This document shows, one piece after another, positions 12,931 through 26,200 of a stretch of DNA of 64,000 nucleotides. Position 1 is the first letter of the stretch, and each line of letters opens with the position of its first letter. Source of the DNA: Diadema setosum (Eukaryota; Echinodermata; Echinoidea; Diadematoida; Diadematidae); assembly GCA_033980235.1 (NCBI GenBank), contig CM067077.1:11136102-11200101 (forward strand), in the 5' to 3' direction. The notes below the pieces were generated by a model. It was given only the letters and a program-made list of their open reading frames with translations. It did not search any database and was not told where the DNA came from. The position numbers were made by a program, and so were the translations under genes.

Positions 12931-13328
12931 ATGCGATTCTCCCAGATTCCGCTAGCCCAGCTGCCTGAGCGAGCCGCAGCGCTAAAACCAGACATATCGT
13001 TGACAACAGCGACAACTTTATGTGAAGATTCAGAAGAGCCATATTTAACACCGAACTTCAACCAGTCAGACGATGAAGGCATAGAAGGTAAGGCGTTGTG
13101 GGGCCGCAGAAGTACAAAGCAACATGAACACCATTTTCGCAGCGTAATGACGCACGACACTCATGAGCAGTCTCTTCCCATACAAAAGGAACTATCACGC
13201 CTATGCTATGTATATATACACGTTGACTTATGACATCATGTGACCAAATCAGTATTGATGTGCATGCATGTCTTGATATAGTGATTTCCTTTTTTTTTTC
13301 AAGATTAGGCCTACTAGGACGCACTGAC

Positions 13329-13359
<31 letters not shown>

Positions 13360-15466
13360 GAAAACCTCAAAGAACAAAGCACTTTCCAAACCAAGATTCT
13401 GTCTTAAAACAATGCCATGATTAACAAAGCACACTGGCTGACTGGTCTGCACCTTTTCCTACACTAAGCATAGACACATGCATGTACATGTATTCCTGCA
13501 ATGTCTTTTGTAATCGTATTAGTAACACACAAACACGCAAGATATTTTCAATCTAGGTGAAGGTGCTTTCCAATTTCTTCTATGCTTTAGCAATGATTGA
13601 TTGGAAAGTGATTTGTGGGACCGATCCAAGTAATCTGAAAAAAAAAAAACAGTGGAAATGTTTTAAAATGTATGGCACGAATTTGGATAATCATTCGGCC
13701 ACGTAAGTGATGTTGAGGGTATCATGAATCTGTACACAGGTCACAATGCATTTGCATTGCATAGTTCCTTTAGATTTACAGCAGCCTCTCAGTCGAAAGT
13801 TCAAGTCATGATCATACACCTATTGTTAAATCTGCGAATGTTGTCTTAAGACTGTGTTAACTCTGCGAATTAACAACTTATACATGTACTGACTTTTTGT
13901 TTTTACATGACGCCTAAATCAATATAGTGGCGTTTCTAATCTTTGCTTGGATTTATAGGGTGGGGAAGAAAGGGCCCACAGAAAAGGGAAGATGAGGGAA
14001 GGGGTATGGTGGGTAGGATTCCTGAACAGGCATGAGAAAGCATTAAAAGTATTCCCCTTTGCTGGTGAATATAAGCTACAAACTTACATATTACTGATAA
14101 TAAACAAAAACTTAGTTCCCAATTTTGACTGAAAAATGGCGAGACTTATAAATGCTTTTCATATTTAGCTATTTGTTACGAATATTCCCACCAATGTTTT
14201 TATTTTTGAAACGCCGCAGTTTACCTCGAACCAAAACTTATCAAATCATATTCTGATGTAAGAGATTTGAATGACACTGCAACCAATAATCGTACGTGTA
14301 ATTCTGAAGGTCCATACAATTGTGAGCCTACGTGTTATTTATACCAATCAAAACGGCTTGGAAGTCTCTAAAGAACTTACTTGAAAAAATGGTGTGTTGA
14401 CGATTTAACAGAATTGGGTAACATGTGTAACATGGCTAGTTTTCAATATAAAGAGGAATTTATAGGAAGGGCCTATTATAGAGATGTGTCTTAGGTATTT
14501 AAATACATTCATAGCATTTGTGTACGTCAAGAATTTCAAGTCTCCCAAATGAGCGAGTCATTCAATGGAATAAACTGACGGCCCGCATTAATTCACCGTT
14601 ATTCTTTTAAAATGCTCCATTTCAACAAAGATTTGGATTTTGAATTGTGGAAGTGCATCTTTCCCGCAGTAGCATTTTTCGTTGGGTTATTATTATCATT
14701 TTACTTCAGAAGGCCTATATGTGTGTTTTTTTTTTTTTAATGGTGGCCGTATGAATTTCAGATAGTGGCCTAAGATATCAACTGATCCACAATCTGAAAA
14801 GAAAAAGTTGAAGTGGAATGGATGGACACCACAAGAATATGTATTTTTGAAAATTTGAAGCTTCTACAATGGTTGCAACATGAAATACAGATAGTATGGG
14901 GAAAATACATTTTATACCTATTGCTGCCATTTTGAAAGTCAACATTCAGCTGACATTGCGGATGAAAACGTGATCCAAAAACTATATAGAACCAATTCTT
15001 TTTTTCTTGATTCAGCACCAACAAATTTACAAAGTAAGGTGAAAACAAAAATCAATTTTGGCGAGAAAATCTCTCGGGATAAGTAAAGTAGCCTCTACTA
15101 TGAACACAATGAGGCTAAAATTTCGGACAGGGATTTTCTGCCCGTTGTTTGGCAGAAACATCGGATCGTCTTTTTACCAACGAATTCTGCCATTACTAAA
15201 GAGGGATACTTGCATTATTGAAACACGATTTAGATGTAATAACTCATAAGAATTTTGTAGAATCTTCAAGATTCCCTAAGCACTTAGAGATGTACTTTCA
15301 TCCCATTAATGATTGAAATTTGTGTATTAATTGTATTACAGTTACGTTGACTTTATCAGGCCCTATTCCATTTAGGGTTAATTGTATCACATTAAGTGTC
15401 AATGCTATCATACAGTGTATTACAGTCCATCAAAGGGTTAACTCTGAAGCTTACCGAAACTAATGT
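12931..15466 (+). repeat. satellite unit 4 (subfamily B)
   Basis: 2536 bp with B states throughout. Units 2-4 form a B-B-B run consistent with recent local expansion. Confidence 0.95.
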
Positions 15467-15745
15467 ATGCGATTCTCCCAGATTCCGCTAGCCCAGCTGC
15501 CTGAGCGAGCCGCAGCGCTAAAACCAGACATATCGTTGACAACAGCGACAACTTTATGTGAAGATTCAGAAGAGCCATATTTAACACCGAACTTCAACCA
15601 GTCAGACGATGAAGGCATAGAAGGTAAGGCGTTGTGGGGCCGCAGAAGTACAAAGCAACATGAACACCATTTTCGCAGCGTAATGACGCACGACACTCAT
15701 GAGCAGTCTCTTCCCATACAAAAGGAACTATCACGCCTATGCTAT

Positions 15746-16610
15746 TATACAAATGACGCACAGGTCTGAGTGCGTCAGTCGGAATTGTGTGCATAAGGTA
15801 ACTATGGAATGCTTAACCCACGAGGCGAAGCCGAGTGGGTTTAGGCTAAATTCCATAGTTACCGCATGCACACTATATTCCGACTGACGCACGAAAAGAC
15901 ATGTGCGTCATTTGATTTATAGAATGGGTAATTTTCTTGTCAAAAACCCAGTTTTTTATCGTGTTACCCGATGACAAAATTACTGGATGCATTTCCTTTT
16001 GGCTTGCCGTAAGGGGCATGCATACCCGTACTTACCGTTTTTACTGGATGCATGGCCAGCCATGCACAAAGAGATTTTTCTCCTCCCCACCACTAGAGGG
16101 CGGACTCTACAATGGAGTCAGTGATCTCATGGGGGCCGCCATAGCTCACTTAACAATGGCGGACTTTGCGTACTATGTATACATTTCTACAGCGCGTATT
16201 ACGCGAACTTCTGAACTTTTACGCGAGTACGCACTTGATTTTGGCTGCTCCTCGGTTGCTCGTTTGCTAGCGTGTAAGCACGAGGGGTGAGCCTACCGTT
16301 GTACCGCCTCGTTGTCATCCAATGCTCCCCTTGCGCTCACAAAACAATAGTACAGCGCGTATGAAGACTCCGCACTCTAGCAGTCACTGGGGAAAATCTC
16401 TTTGGCCATGCATCAGTTTTTACTGGATGCATGGCCAAGCTGAGTGCGCGAACGCTTGCTTTAGTGCGCGAACCTTTGTTACAAGTACGCGTACTCTTGC
16501 TAAGTGCGCGATAACATGTTTACCACTGTGACTCGGCGGTGCGGCCAGTAAAAATGAACACATAGCTCTCGACCAATCAGATCGCAGGATTCTCGCTACC
16601 CATTCTATAA
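15746..16610. mobile_element. hairpin-ended non-autonomous element (865 bp)
   Basis: Comparison with the seven uninterrupted satellite units gives exact boundaries: gctat|tatacaaatgacg on the left, cattctataa|gtatatatac on the right. The left end is a 165-bp hairpin (15750-15914) directly followed by tatagaatgggta (15919-15931). The complement of that motif, tacccattctata, lies at the right end, giving an inverted pair with the hairpin outside one member. No target duplication beyond a possible T or TAT is seen. The interior repeats tttttactggatgcatggcc twice (16038 and 16418 regions) and encodes no recognisable transposase. Inverted subterminal repeats plus a terminal stem-loop recall Helentron-associated elements, but the stem here is far longer, so the class is uncertain. 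Confidence 0.8.
15750..15914. other. 165-bp imperfect hairpin at element end
   Basis: Three stacked arm pairs can be read: caaatgacgcaca with tgtgcgtcatttg; tgcgtcagtcgga with tccgactgacgca; ggtaactatggaat with attccatagttacc. The loop region contains a further short palindrome around cccacgaggcgaagccgagtggg. It would extrude as a cruciform or fold as RNA. Confidence 0.9.
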
Positions 16611-16730
16611 GTATATATACACGTTGACTTATGACATCATGTGACCAAATCAGTATTGATGTGCATGCATGTCGTGATATAGTGATTTCCTTTTTTTTTT
16701 TCAAGATTAGGCCTACTAGGACGCACTGAC

Positions 16731-16761
<31 letters not shown>

Positions 16762-18863
16762 GAAAACCTCAAAGAACAAAGCACTTTCCAAACCAAGATT
16801 CTGTCTTAAAACAATGCCATGATTAACAAAGCACACTGGCTGACTGGTCTGCACCTTTTCCTACACTAAGCATAGACACATGCATGTACATGTATTCCTG
16901 CAATGTCTTTTGTAATCGTATTAGTAACACACAAACACGCAAGATATTTTCAATTTAGGTGACGGTGCTTTCCAATTTCTTCTATGCTTAAGCAATGATT
17001 GATTGGAAAGTGATTTGTGGGACCGATCCAAGTAATCTGGAAAAAAAACCCAGTGAAAATGTTTTAAAATGTATGGCACGAATTTGGATAATCATTCGGC
17101 CACGTAAGTGATGTTGAGGGTATCATGAATCTGTACACAGGTCACAATGCATTTGCATTGCATAGTTCCTTTAGATTTACAGCAGCCTCTCAGTCGAAAG
17201 TTCAAGTCATGATCATACACCTATTGTTAAATCTGCGAATGTTGTCTTAAGACTGTGTTAACTCTGCGAATTAACAACTTATACATGTACTGACTTTTTG
17301 TTTTTACATGACGCCTAAATCAATATAGTGGCGTTTCTGAACTTTGCTTGGATTTATAGGGTGGGGAAGAAAGGGCCCACAGAAAAGGGAAGATGAGGGA
17401 AGGGGTATGGTGGGTAGGATTCCTGAACAGGCATGAGAAAGCATTAAAAGTATTCCCCTTTGCTGGTGAATATAAGCTACAAACTTACATATTACTGATA
17501 ATAAACAAAAACTTAGTTCCCAATTTTGACTGAAAAATGGCGAGACTTATAAATGCTTTTCATATTTAGCTATTTGTTACGAATATTCCCACCAATGTTT
17601 TTATTTTTGAAACGCCGCAGTTTACCTCGAACCAAAACTTATCAAATCATATTCTGATGTAAGAGATTTGAATGACACTGCAACCAATAATCGTACGTGT
17701 AATTTTGAAGGTCCATACAATTGTGAGCCTACGTATTATTTATACTAATCAAAACGGCTTGGAAGTCTCTAAAGAAATTACTTGAAAAAATGGTGTGTTG
17801 ACGATTTAGCAGAATTGGGTAACATGTGTAACATGGCTAGTTTTCAATATAAAGAGGAATTTATAGGAAGGGCCTATTATAGAGATGTGTCTTAGGTATT
17901 TAAATACATTCATAGCATTTGTGTACGTCAAGAATTTCAAGTCTCCCAAATGAGCGAGTCATTCAATGGAATAAACTGACGGTCCGCATTAATTCACCGT
18001 TATTCTTTTAAAATGCTCCATTTCAACAAAGATTTGGATTTTGAATTGTGGAAGTGCATCTTTCCCGCAGTAGCATTTTTAGGTTATTATTATCATTTTA
18101 CTTCAGAAGGCCTATATGTGTGTTTTGTTTTTTTTAATGGTGGCCGTATGAATTTCAGATAGTGGCCTAAGATATCAACTGATCCACAATCTGAAAAGAA
18201 AAAGTTGAAGCGGAATGGATGGACACCACAAGAATATGTATTTTTGAAAATTTGAAGCTTCTACAATGGTTGCAACATGAAATACAGATAGTATGGGGAA
18301 AATACATTTTATACCTATTGCTGCCACTTTGAAAGTCAACATTCAGCTGACATTGCGGATGAAAACGTGATCCAAAAACTATATAGAACCAATTCTTTTT
18401 TTCTTGATTCAGCATCAACAAATTTACAAAGTAAGGTGAAAACAAAAATCAATTTTGGCGAGAAAATCTCTCGGGATAAATAAAGTAGCCTCTACTATGA
18501 ACACAATGAGGCTAAAATTTCGGACAGGGATTTTCTGCCCGTTGTTTGGCAGAAACATCGGATCGTCTTTTTACCAACGAATTCTGCCATTACTAAAGAG
18601 GGATACTTGCATTATTGAAACACGATTTAGATGTAATTACTCATAAGAATTTTGTAGAATCTTCAAGATTCCCTAAGCACTTAGAGCTGTACTTTCATCC
18701 CATTAATGACGGAAATTTGTGTATTAATTGTATTACAGTTACGTTGACTTTATCAGGCCCTATTCCATTTAGGGTTAATTGTATCACATTAAGTGTCAAT
18801 GCTATCATACAGTGTATTACAGTCCATCAAAGGGTTAACTCTGAAGCTTACCGAAACTAATGT

Positions 18864-19263
18864 ATGCGATTCTCCCAGATTCCGCTAGCCCAGCTGCCTG
18901 AGCGAGCCGCAGCGCTAAAACCAGACATATCGTTGACAACAGCGACAACTTTATGTGAAGATTCAGAAGAGCCATATTTAACACCGAACTTCAACCAGTC
19001 AGACGATGAAGGCATAGAAGGTAAGGCGTTGTGGGGCCGCAGAAGTACAAAGCAACATGAACACCATTTTCGCAGCGTAATGACGCACGACACTCATGAG
19101 CAGTCTCTTCCCATACAAAAGGAACTATCACGCCTATGCTATGTATATATACACGTTGACTTATGACATCATGTGACCAAATCAGTATTGATGTGCATGC
19201 ATGTCTTGATATAGTGATTTCCTTTTTTTTTTTTCAAGATTAGGCCTACTAGGACGCACTGAC

Positions 19264-19294
<31 letters not shown>

Positions 19295-21401
19295 GAAAAC
19301 CTCAAAGAACAAAGCACTTTCCAAACCAAGATTCTGTCTTAAAACAATGCCATGATTAACAAAGCACACTGGCTGACTGGTCTGCACCTTTTCCTACACT
19401 AAGCATAGACACATGCATGTACATGTATTCCTGGAATGTCTTTTGTAATCGTATTAGTAACACACAAACACGCAAGATATTTTCAATCTAGGTGAAGGTG
19501 CTTTCCAATTTCTTCTATGCTTTAGCAATGATTGATTGGAAAGTGATTTGTGGGACCGATCCAAGTAATCTGAAAAAAAAAAAAACAGTGGAAATGTTTT
19601 AAAATGTATGGCACGAATTTGGATAATCATTCGGCCACGTAAGTGATGTTGAGGGTATCATGAATCTGTACACAGGTCACAATGCATTTGCATTGCATAG
19701 TTCCTTTAGATTTACAGCAGCCTCTCAGTCGAAAGTTCAAGTCATGATCATACACCTATTGTTAAATCTGCGAATGTTGTCTTAAGACTGTGTTAACTCT
19801 GCGAATTAACAACTTATACATGTACTGACTTTTTGTTTTTACATGACGCCTAAATCAATATAGTGGCGTTTCTAATCTTTGCTTGGATTTATAGGGTGGG
19901 GAAGAAAGGGCCCACAGAAAAGGGAAGATGAGGGAAGGGGTATGGTGGGTAGGATTCCTGAACAGGCATGAGAAAGCATTAAAAGTATTCCCCTTTGCTG
20001 GTGAATATAAGCTACAAACTTACATATTACTGATAATAAACAAAAACTTAGTTCCCAATTTTGACTGAAAAATGGCGAGACTTATAAATGCTTTTCATAT
20101 TTAGCTATTTGTTACGAATATTCCCACCAATGTTTTTATTTTTGAAACGCCGCAGTTTACCTCGAACCAAAACTTATCAAATCATATTCTGATGTAAGAG
20201 ATTTGAATGACACTGCAACCAATAATCGTACGTGTAATTCTGAAGGTCCATACAATTGTGAGCCTACGTGTTATTTATACCAATCAAAACGGCTTGGAAG
20301 TCTCTAAAGAACTTACTTGAAAAAATGGTGTGTTGACGATTTAACAGAATTGGGTAACATGTGTAACATGGCTAGTTTTCAATATAAAGAGGAATTTATA
20401 GGAAGGGCCTATTATAGAGATGTGTCTTAGGTATTTAAATACATTCATAGCATTTGTGTACGTCAAGAATTTCAAGTCTCCCAAATGAGCGAGTCATTCA
20501 ATGGAATAAACTGACGGCCCGCATTAATTCACCGTTATTCTTTTAAAATGCTCCATTTCAACAAAGATTTGGATTTTGAATTGTGGAAGTGCATCTTTCC
20601 CGCAGTAGCATTTTTCGTTGGGTTATTATTATCATTTTACTTCAGAAGGCCTATATGTGTGTTTTTTTTTTTTAATGGTGGCCGTATGAATTTCAGATAG
20701 TGGCCTAAGATATCAACTGATCCACAATCTGAAAAGAAAAAGTTGAAGTGGAATGGATGGACACCACAAGAATATGTATTTTTGAAAATTTGAAGCTTCT
20801 ACAATGGTTGCAACATGAAATACAGATAGTATGGGGAAAATACATTTTATACCTATTGCTGCCATTTTGAAAGTCAACATTCAGCTGACATTGCGGATGA
20901 AAACGTGATCCAAAAACTATATAGAACCAATTCTTTTTTTCTTGATTCAGCACCAACAAATTTACAAAGTAAGGTGAAAACAAAAATCAATTTTGGCGAG
21001 AAAATCTCTCGGGATAAGTAAAGTAGCCTCTACTATGAACACAATGAGGCTAAAATTTCGGACAGGGATTTTCTGCCCGTTGTTTGGCAGAAACATCGGA
21101 TCGTCTTTTTACCAACGAATTCTGCCATTACTAAAGAGGGATACTTGCATTATTGAAACACGATTTAGATGTAATAACTCATAAGAATTTTGTAGAATCT
21201 TCAAGATTCCCTAAGCACTTAGAGATGTACTTTCATCCCATTAATGATTGAAATTTGTGTATTAATTGTATTACAGTTACGTTGACTTTATCAGGCCCTA
21301 TTCCATTTAGGGTTAATTGTATCACATTAAGTGTCAATGCTATCATACAGTGTATTACAGTCCATCAAAGGGTTAACTCTGAAGCTTACCGAAACTAATG
21401 T
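18864..21401 (+). repeat. satellite unit 6 (subfamily B)
   Basis: 2538 bp with B states (gaaggtgctt, tttctaatctttg, cgttgggtta). Confidence 0.95.
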
Positions 21402-21799
21402 ATGCGATTCTCCCAGATTCCGCTAGCCCAGCTGCCTGAGCGAGCCGCAGCGCTAAAACCAGACATATCGTTGACAACAGCGACAACTTTATGTGAAGAT
21501 TCAGAAGAGCCATATTTAACACCGAACTTCAACCAGTCAGACGATGAAGGCATAGAAGGTAAGGCGTTGTGGGGCCGCAGAAGTACAAAGCAACATGAAC
21601 ACCATTTTCGCAGCGTAATGACGCACGACACTCATGAGCAGTCTCTTCCCATACAAAAGGAACTATCACGCCTATGCTATGTATATATACACGTTGACTT
21701 ATGACATCATGTGACCAAATCAGTATTGATGTGCATGCATGTCGTGATATAGTGATTTCCTTTTTTTTTTCAAGATTAGGCCTACTAGGACGCACTGAC

Positions 21800-21830
<31 letters not shown>

Positions 21831-23934
21831 GAAAACCCTCAAAGAACAAAGCACTTTCCAAACCAAGATTCTGTCTTAAAACAATGCCATGATTAACAAA
21901 GCACACTGGCTGACTGGTCTGCACCTTTTCCTACACTAAGCATAGACACATGCATGTACATGTATTCCTGCAATGTCTTTTGTAATCGTATTAGTAACAC
22001 ACAAACACGCAAGATATTTTCAATCTAGGTGACGGTGCTTTCCAATTTCTTCTATGCTTTAGCAATGATTGATTGGAAAGTGATTTGTGGGACCGATCCA
22101 AGTAATCTGGAAAAAAAACCCAGTGGAAATGTTTTAAAATGTATGGCACGAATTTGGATAATCATTCGGCCACGTAAGTGATGTTGAGGGTATCATGAAT
22201 CTCTACACAGGTCACAATGCATTTGCATTGCATAGTTCCTTTAGATTTACAGCAGCCTCTCAGTCGAAAGTTCAAGTCATGATCATACACCTATTGTTAA
22301 ATCTGCGAATGTTGTCTTAAGACTGTGTTAACTCTGCGAATTAACAACTTATACATGTACTGACTTTTTGTTTTTACATGACGCCTAAATCAATATAGTG
22401 GCGTTTCTGAACTTTGCTTGGATTTATAGGGTGGGGAAGAAAGGGCCCACAGAAAAGGGAAGATGAGGGAAGGGGTATGGTGGGTAGGATTCCTGAACAG
22501 GCATGAGAAAGCATTAAAAGTATTCCCCTTTGCTGGTGAATATAAGCTACAAACTTACATATTACTGATAATAAACAAAAACTTAGTTCCCAATTTTGAC
22601 TGAAAAATGGCGAGACTTATAAATGCTTTTCATATTTAGCTATTTGTTACGAATATTCCCACCAATGTCTTTATTTTTGAAACGCCGCAGTTTACCTCGA
22701 ACCAAAACTTATCAAATCATATTCTGATGTAAGAGATTTGAATGACACTGCAACCAATAATCGTACGTGTAATTTTGAAGGTCCATACAATTGTGAGCCT
22801 ACGTATTATTTATACTAATCAAAACGGCTTGGAAGTCTCTAAAGAAATTACTTGAAAAAATGGTGTGTTGACGATTTAGCAGAATTGGGTAACATGTGTA
22901 ACATGGCTAGTTTTCAATATAAGGAGGAATTTATAGGAAGGGCCTATTATAGAGATGTGTCTTAGGTATTTAAATACATTCATAGCATTTGTGTACGTCA
23001 AGAATTTCAAGTCTCCCAAATGAGCGAGTCATTCAATGGAATAAACTGACGGCCCGCATTAATTCACCGTTATTCTTTTAAAATGCTCCATTTCAACAAA
23101 GATTTGGATTTTGAATTGTGGAAGTGCATCTTTCCCGCAGTAGCATTTTTAGGTTATTATTATCATTTTACTTCAGAAGGCCTATATGTGTGTTTTATTT
23201 TTTTTTAATGGTGGCCGTATGAATTTCAGATAGTGGCCTAAGATATCAACTGATCCACAATCTGAAAAGAAAAAGTTGAAGTGGAATGGATGGACACCAC
23301 AAGAATATGTATTTTTGAAAATTTGAAGCTTCTACAATGGTTGCAACATGAAATACAAATAGTATGGGGAAAATACATTTTATACCTATTGCTGCCACTT
23401 TGAAAGTCAACATTCAGCTGACATTGCGGATGAAAACGTGATCCAAAAACTATATAGAACCAATTCTTTTTTTCTTGATTCAGCACCAACAAATTTACAA
23501 AGTAAGGTGAAAACAAAAATCAATTTTGGCGAGAAAATCTCTCGGGATAAGTAAAGTAGCCTCTACTATGAACACAATGAGGCTAAAATTTCGGACAGGG
23601 ATTTTCTGCCCGTTGTTTGGCAGAAACATCGGATCGTCTTTTTACCAACGAATTCTGCCATTACTAAAGAGGGATACTTGCATTATTGAAACACGATTTA
23701 GATGTAATAACTCATAAGAATTTTGTAGAATCTTCAAGATTCCCTAAGCACTTAGAGATGTACTTTCATCCCATTAATGATGGAAATTTGTGTATTAATT
23801 GTATTACAGTTACGTTGACTTTATCAGGCCCTATTCCATTTAGGGTTAATTGTATCACATTAAGTGTCAATGCTATCATACAGTGTATTACAGTCCATCA
23901 AAGGGTTAACTCTGAAGCTTACCGAAACTAATGT
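21402..23934 (+). repeat. satellite unit 7 (subfamily A)
   Basis: 2533 bp with A states; the A run before its tttttaatgg segment is slightly altered. Confidence 0.95.
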
Positions 23935-26200
23935 ATGCGATTCTCCCAGATTCCGCTAGCCCAGCTGCCTGAGCGAGCCGCAGCGCTAAAACCAGACATA
24001 TCGTTGACAACAGCGACAACTTTATGTGAAGATTCAGAAGAGCCATATTTAACACCGAACTTCAACCAGTCAGACGATGAAGGCATAGAAGGTAAGGCGT
24101 TGTGGGGCCGCAGAAGTACAAAGCAACATGAACACCATTTTCGCAGCGTAATGACGCACGACACTCATGAGCAGTCTCTTCCCATACAAAAGGAACTATC
24201 ACGCCTATGCTATGTATATATACACGTTGACTTATGACATCATGTGACCAAATCAGTATTGATGTGCATGCATGTCATGATATAGTGATTTCCTTTTTTT
24301 TTTCAAGATTAGGCCTACTAGGACGCACTGACAAAAAACAAAACAAAACAAAACAAAACTAAACAAAACAAAAGAAAACCTCAAAGAACAAAGCACTTTC
24401 CAAACCTTGGTTTGAAGATTCTGTCTTAAAACAATGCCATGATTAACAAAGCACACTGGCTGACTGGTCTGCACCTTTTCCTACACTAAGCATAGACACA
24501 TGCATGTACATGTATTCCTGCAATGTCTTTTGTAATCGTATTAGTAACACACAAACATGCAAGATATTTTCAATCTAGGTGAAGGTGCTTTCCAATTTCT
24601 TCTATGCTTTAGCAATGATTGATTGGAAAGTGATTTGTGGGACCGATCCAAGTAATCTGGAAAAAAAAACCCAGTGGAAATGTTTTAAAATGTATGGCAC
24701 GAATTTGGATAATCATTCGGCCACGTAAGTGATGTTGAGGGTATCATGAATCTGTACACAGGTCACAATGCATTTGCATTGCATAGTTCCTTTAAATTTA
24801 CAGCAGCCTCTCAGTCGAAAGTTCAAGTCATGATCATACACCTATTGTTAAATCTGCGAATGTTGTCTTAAGACTGTGTTAACCCTGCGAATTAACAACT
24901 TATACATGTACTGACTTTTGGTTTTTACATGACGCCTAAATCAATATAGTGGCGTTTCTGAACTTTGCTTGGATTTATAGGGTGGGGAAGAAAGGGCCCA
25001 CAGAAAAGGGAAGATGAGGGAAGGGGTATGGTGGGTAGGATTCCTGAACAGGCATGAGAAAGCATTAAAAGTATTCCCCTTTGCTGGTGAATATAAGCTA
25101 CAAACTTACATATTACTGATAATAAACAAAAACTTAGTCCCCAATTTTGACTGAAAAATGGCGAGACTTATAAATGCTTTTCATATTTAGCTATTTGTTA
25201 CGAATATTCCCACCAATGTTTTTATTTTTGAAACGTCGCAGTTTACCTCGAACCAAAACGTATCAAATCATATTCTGATGTAAGAGATTTGAATGACACT
25301 GCAACCAATGATCGTACGTGTAATTCTGAAGGTCCGTAAAATTGTGAGCATACGTGTTATTTATACTAATCAAAACGGCTTGGAAGTCTCTAAAGAAATT
25401 ACTTGAAAAAATGGTGTATTGACGATTTAACAGAATTGGGTAACATGTGTAACATGGGTAGTTTTCAATCTACATTGCAAAAAGTCCGGTGTGAAATAGT
25501 GAACACCGAGCTGGTGTTAAATTTTCGGTGCTCATTTGTGGTGTTAAATTAACACCTCCGGGTGTCATTTCCAAATTTTAAACTGTTTTTTGAAGAGTTT
25601 CTTAGTAACTGCACTTCTTGTTGATTTTTAATTTAAACAAGACGATCAAGAATTTTACATTAAAATACTAGATTTTTGCAAAAATGTGAAAATAAATTTA
25701 CACGAAAGTAACACCAGCTGGTGTGGTCTCTTATTGAAGCTGGACGGGTGTTAAACCATTGATATTAACACCAACAAATATCAAATCAACACCATGTGGT
25801 GTCATTTTTTAATTAACACCTGTACAGTGTCAAAATAACACCAGGTACAGTGTCAAATTAACACCACGAAGTGTCAGGTGAACACTTTTCAACACCATCA
25901 CAGTGCATTTTTAACACCTGTGGGTGTGGTCCTTTATTGAAGTTTGATCGGTGTTAGATTTAACACCCGTGGTGTTAAATCTAACACCGATGTTTTTACA
26001 GTGTAAAGAGGAATTTATAGGAAGGGCCTATTATAGAGATTTGTCTTAGGTATTTAAATACATTCATAGCATTTGTGTACGTCAAGAATTTCAAGTCTCC
26101 CAAATGAGCGAGTCATTCAATGGAATAAACTGACGGCCCGCATTAATTTACCGTTATTCTTTTAAAATGCTCCATTTCAGCAAAGATTTGGATTTTGAAT
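23935..26200 (+). repeat. satellite unit 8, diverged and truncated terminal unit
   Basis: The edge unit mixes A and B states and carries private changes: ctaaacaaaac in the AAAAC run, an extra cttggtttg making a small palindrome near 24405, gaaacgtcgc, and gtccgtaaaattg. It is interrupted by a 531-bp MITE (25473-26003) and stops at 26200. Greater divergence at the array edge is expected where homogenisation is weakest. Confidence 0.93.
25473..26003. mobile_element. AACACC/GGTGTT-rich MITE
   Basis: The element interrupts satellite unit 8; other units show the empty site caatataaagagg. The filled site reads TA|cattgcaaaaa ... tttttacagtg|TA, giving a TA target duplication and imperfect inverted ends of about 20 bp. 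The 531-bp interior is dense in AACACC and GGTGTT hexamers in both orientations, often paired as short hairpins. It has no coding capacity. TA duplication suggests mobilisation by a Tc1/mariner-type or other TA-targeting transposase, which is an inference. Confidence 0.85.

Larger units (their letters stand above)
15467..18863 (+). repeat. satellite unit 5 (subfamily A) with insertion
   Basis: 3397 bp. Removing the insertion at 15746-16610 leaves 2532 bp, the same length as unit 1, with A states. The insertion replaces the end of the unit's ORF with a few foreign codons. Confidence 0.95.
5134..26200 (+). repeat. 2.53-kb macrosatellite array, about 8.3 units
   Basis: Head-to-tail copies repeat with start-to-start distances of 2532, 2536, 2538, 2536, 3397, 2538 and 2533 bp. 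The 3397 value is a 2532-bp unit plus an 865-bp insertion. Copies differ by scattered substitutions and small indels, so identity is very high. The left edge begins at the ctaagcacttagag phase at 5134. The right edge stops in a different phase at ggattttgaat (26200), so the array is not a whole number of units. Each unit holds a 100-codon ORF, an AAAAC microsatellite and long AT-rich spacer. No terminal inverted repeats or LTRs bound the unit, so this is a satellite or tandem segmental amplification rather than a visible transposon. Confidence 0.97.

Noticed and set aside
5134..26200. CRISPR-like or rDNA/histone-type array
   Set aside because: The unit is 2.5 kb with no short direct repeats and spacers, and no rRNA, snRNA, tRNA or histone sequence is recognised.
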